A stretch of 15,211 nt of DNA from positions 1-15,211 of the forward strand of contig CAYYOO010000035.1 in the NCBI GenBank assembly GCA_964473335.1, written 5' to 3'. This stretch comes from CAYZTD01 sp964473335 (GTDB lineage: Archaea; Thermoplasmatota; E2; DHVEG-1). Within the stretch, counting starts at the first letter, position 1; each line of letters begins with the position of its first letter. Both the position numbers and the translations under genes were made by a program. Of the stretch, positions 14,893 through 15,211 are shown in pieces. The notes beneath the pieces are model-generated. The model searched no databases. It was not told the origin of the DNA and worked only from the letters and a program-made list of their open reading frames with translations.

Positions 14893-15211
14893 GTAATCTA
14901 AAAATTTACAATATTTTTTCATTCTTTTCATTATATAGCCGCGCATTCTTTTGACATCTTTAATTATATTTGGATTTCTTGGATTTATAAAATCATTAAA
15001 TCTTTCTAGATTTTTTTCTTCTATATCTAAAAGAGATACAATCTTTTTCATGGTTTCGGATGGATTTTTACATAGTTCTTCATATTTTATGTTTACATAG
15101 TCCTTCTTATCAAGATGTTTTATTTTTTTTACAAAACTTCTTGATACTATTCTATGATGTTCCACTATGATAAACAATGCAAGAGGAAAATAAGGTAGAA
15201 GTATTAATTTA
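14887..15211 (-). CDS. Sulfotransferase-like protein, C-terminal part (N-terminus off the right edge)
   Basis: The frame is open from the right edge to TAA at 14887-14889, giving about 108 residues. A segment resembling a sulfotransferase core is visible: HHRIVSRSFVKKI, then YVNIKYEELCKNPSETMKKI and VSLLDIEEKNLERF, close to the common Y-x-YE-L---P---- -I--FL-I pattern that follows the PAPS-binding helix. A basic tail, RMRGYIMKRMKKYCKFL, ends the protein. The 5'-phosphosulfate loop would lie outside the window. Sulfotransferases move a sulfuryl group from PAPS to an acceptor, often a lipid or glycan, but the acceptor is unknown here. A TTG at 15177 is unlikely to be the start, since the frame runs on upstream. 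Confidence 0.6.
   Translation of the reverse strand, partial: KLILLPYFPLALFIIVEHHRIVSRSFVKKIKHLDKKDYVNIKYEELCKNPSETMKKIVSLLDIEEKNLERFNDFINPRNPNIIKDVKRMRGYIMKRMKKYCKFLDYS

Noticed and set aside
1..15211. CRISPR arrays, tRNA or rRNA genes, insertion sequences, defence islands
   Set aside because: I looked for regularly spaced repeats, cloverleaf-like GC-rich segments, transposase motifs and terminal inverted repeats and saw none. The gene content is mainly housekeeping.

Overview
The window is AT-rich archaeal chromosomal DNA, probably from a draft or metagenome assembly, since it holds a run of exactly 100 Ns at 12800-12899. The archaeal assignment rests on gene content: PurP (archaeal purine synthesis), Taw2 (archaeal wyosine pathway), Tsr3, an XPD-type Fe-S helicase, a FEN-1 flap nuclease and an ADP-forming acyl-CoA synthetase. 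Expression signals agree. There are AT-rich TATA-like elements close to start codons, several probably leaderless genes, and some purine-rich ribosome binding sites of the GGTGA/GGGGA type. A euryarchaeal or Thermoplasmata-like lineage is my best guess, but the sequence alone does not fix it.

Layout, left to right. Minus strand 1-896: N-terminal and central part of an ADP-forming acetyl/acyl-CoA synthetase alpha chain, cut by the left edge. Minus strand 944-2310: a two-gene operon, taw2 then tsr3, with an ATGA overlap. Both products transfer the aminocarboxypropyl group of S-adenosylmethionine, one to tRNA-Phe and one to 16S rRNA. Plus strand 2381-4351: XPD helicase, divergent from taw2. Minus strand 4356-5858: a secreted calcium-repeat zinc metalloprotease. 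Minus strand 5954-7033: a YhaM-like OB-HD 3'-5' exoribonuclease. Minus strand 7164-8576: an RNase J-like metallo-beta-lactamase/beta-CASP nuclease. Minus strand 8659-9200: a doubtful 60-residue ORF preceded by a DUF2283-like gene. Plus strand 9390-10460: purP, converging on argF (10452-11360, minus). Plus strand 11452-12474: fen1, then a secreted-protein gene broken by the assembly gap. Minus strand after the gap: a fragment of an unidentified gene, peptidase E (12967-13692) and a small DUF4314-like gene (13699-13905), arranged as one operon. Plus strand 14092-14892: a TauE/SafE-type permease, converging on the C-terminal part of a sulfotransferase-like gene that runs off the right edge.

Most genes are housekeeping: RNA modification and decay, DNA repair and replication, purine and arginine synthesis. 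The most unusual point is translational. Four reading frames on the minus strand lack ATG, GTG or TTG where homology says the protein begins, and have ATA or CTG there instead. Three of the four have an appropriately placed ribosome binding site; in the fourth the ATA overlaps the upstream stop codon with ATGA-type geometry. Standard gene calling therefore misses the DUF2283 and DUF4314 genes completely and shortens the nuclease by 32 conserved residues.
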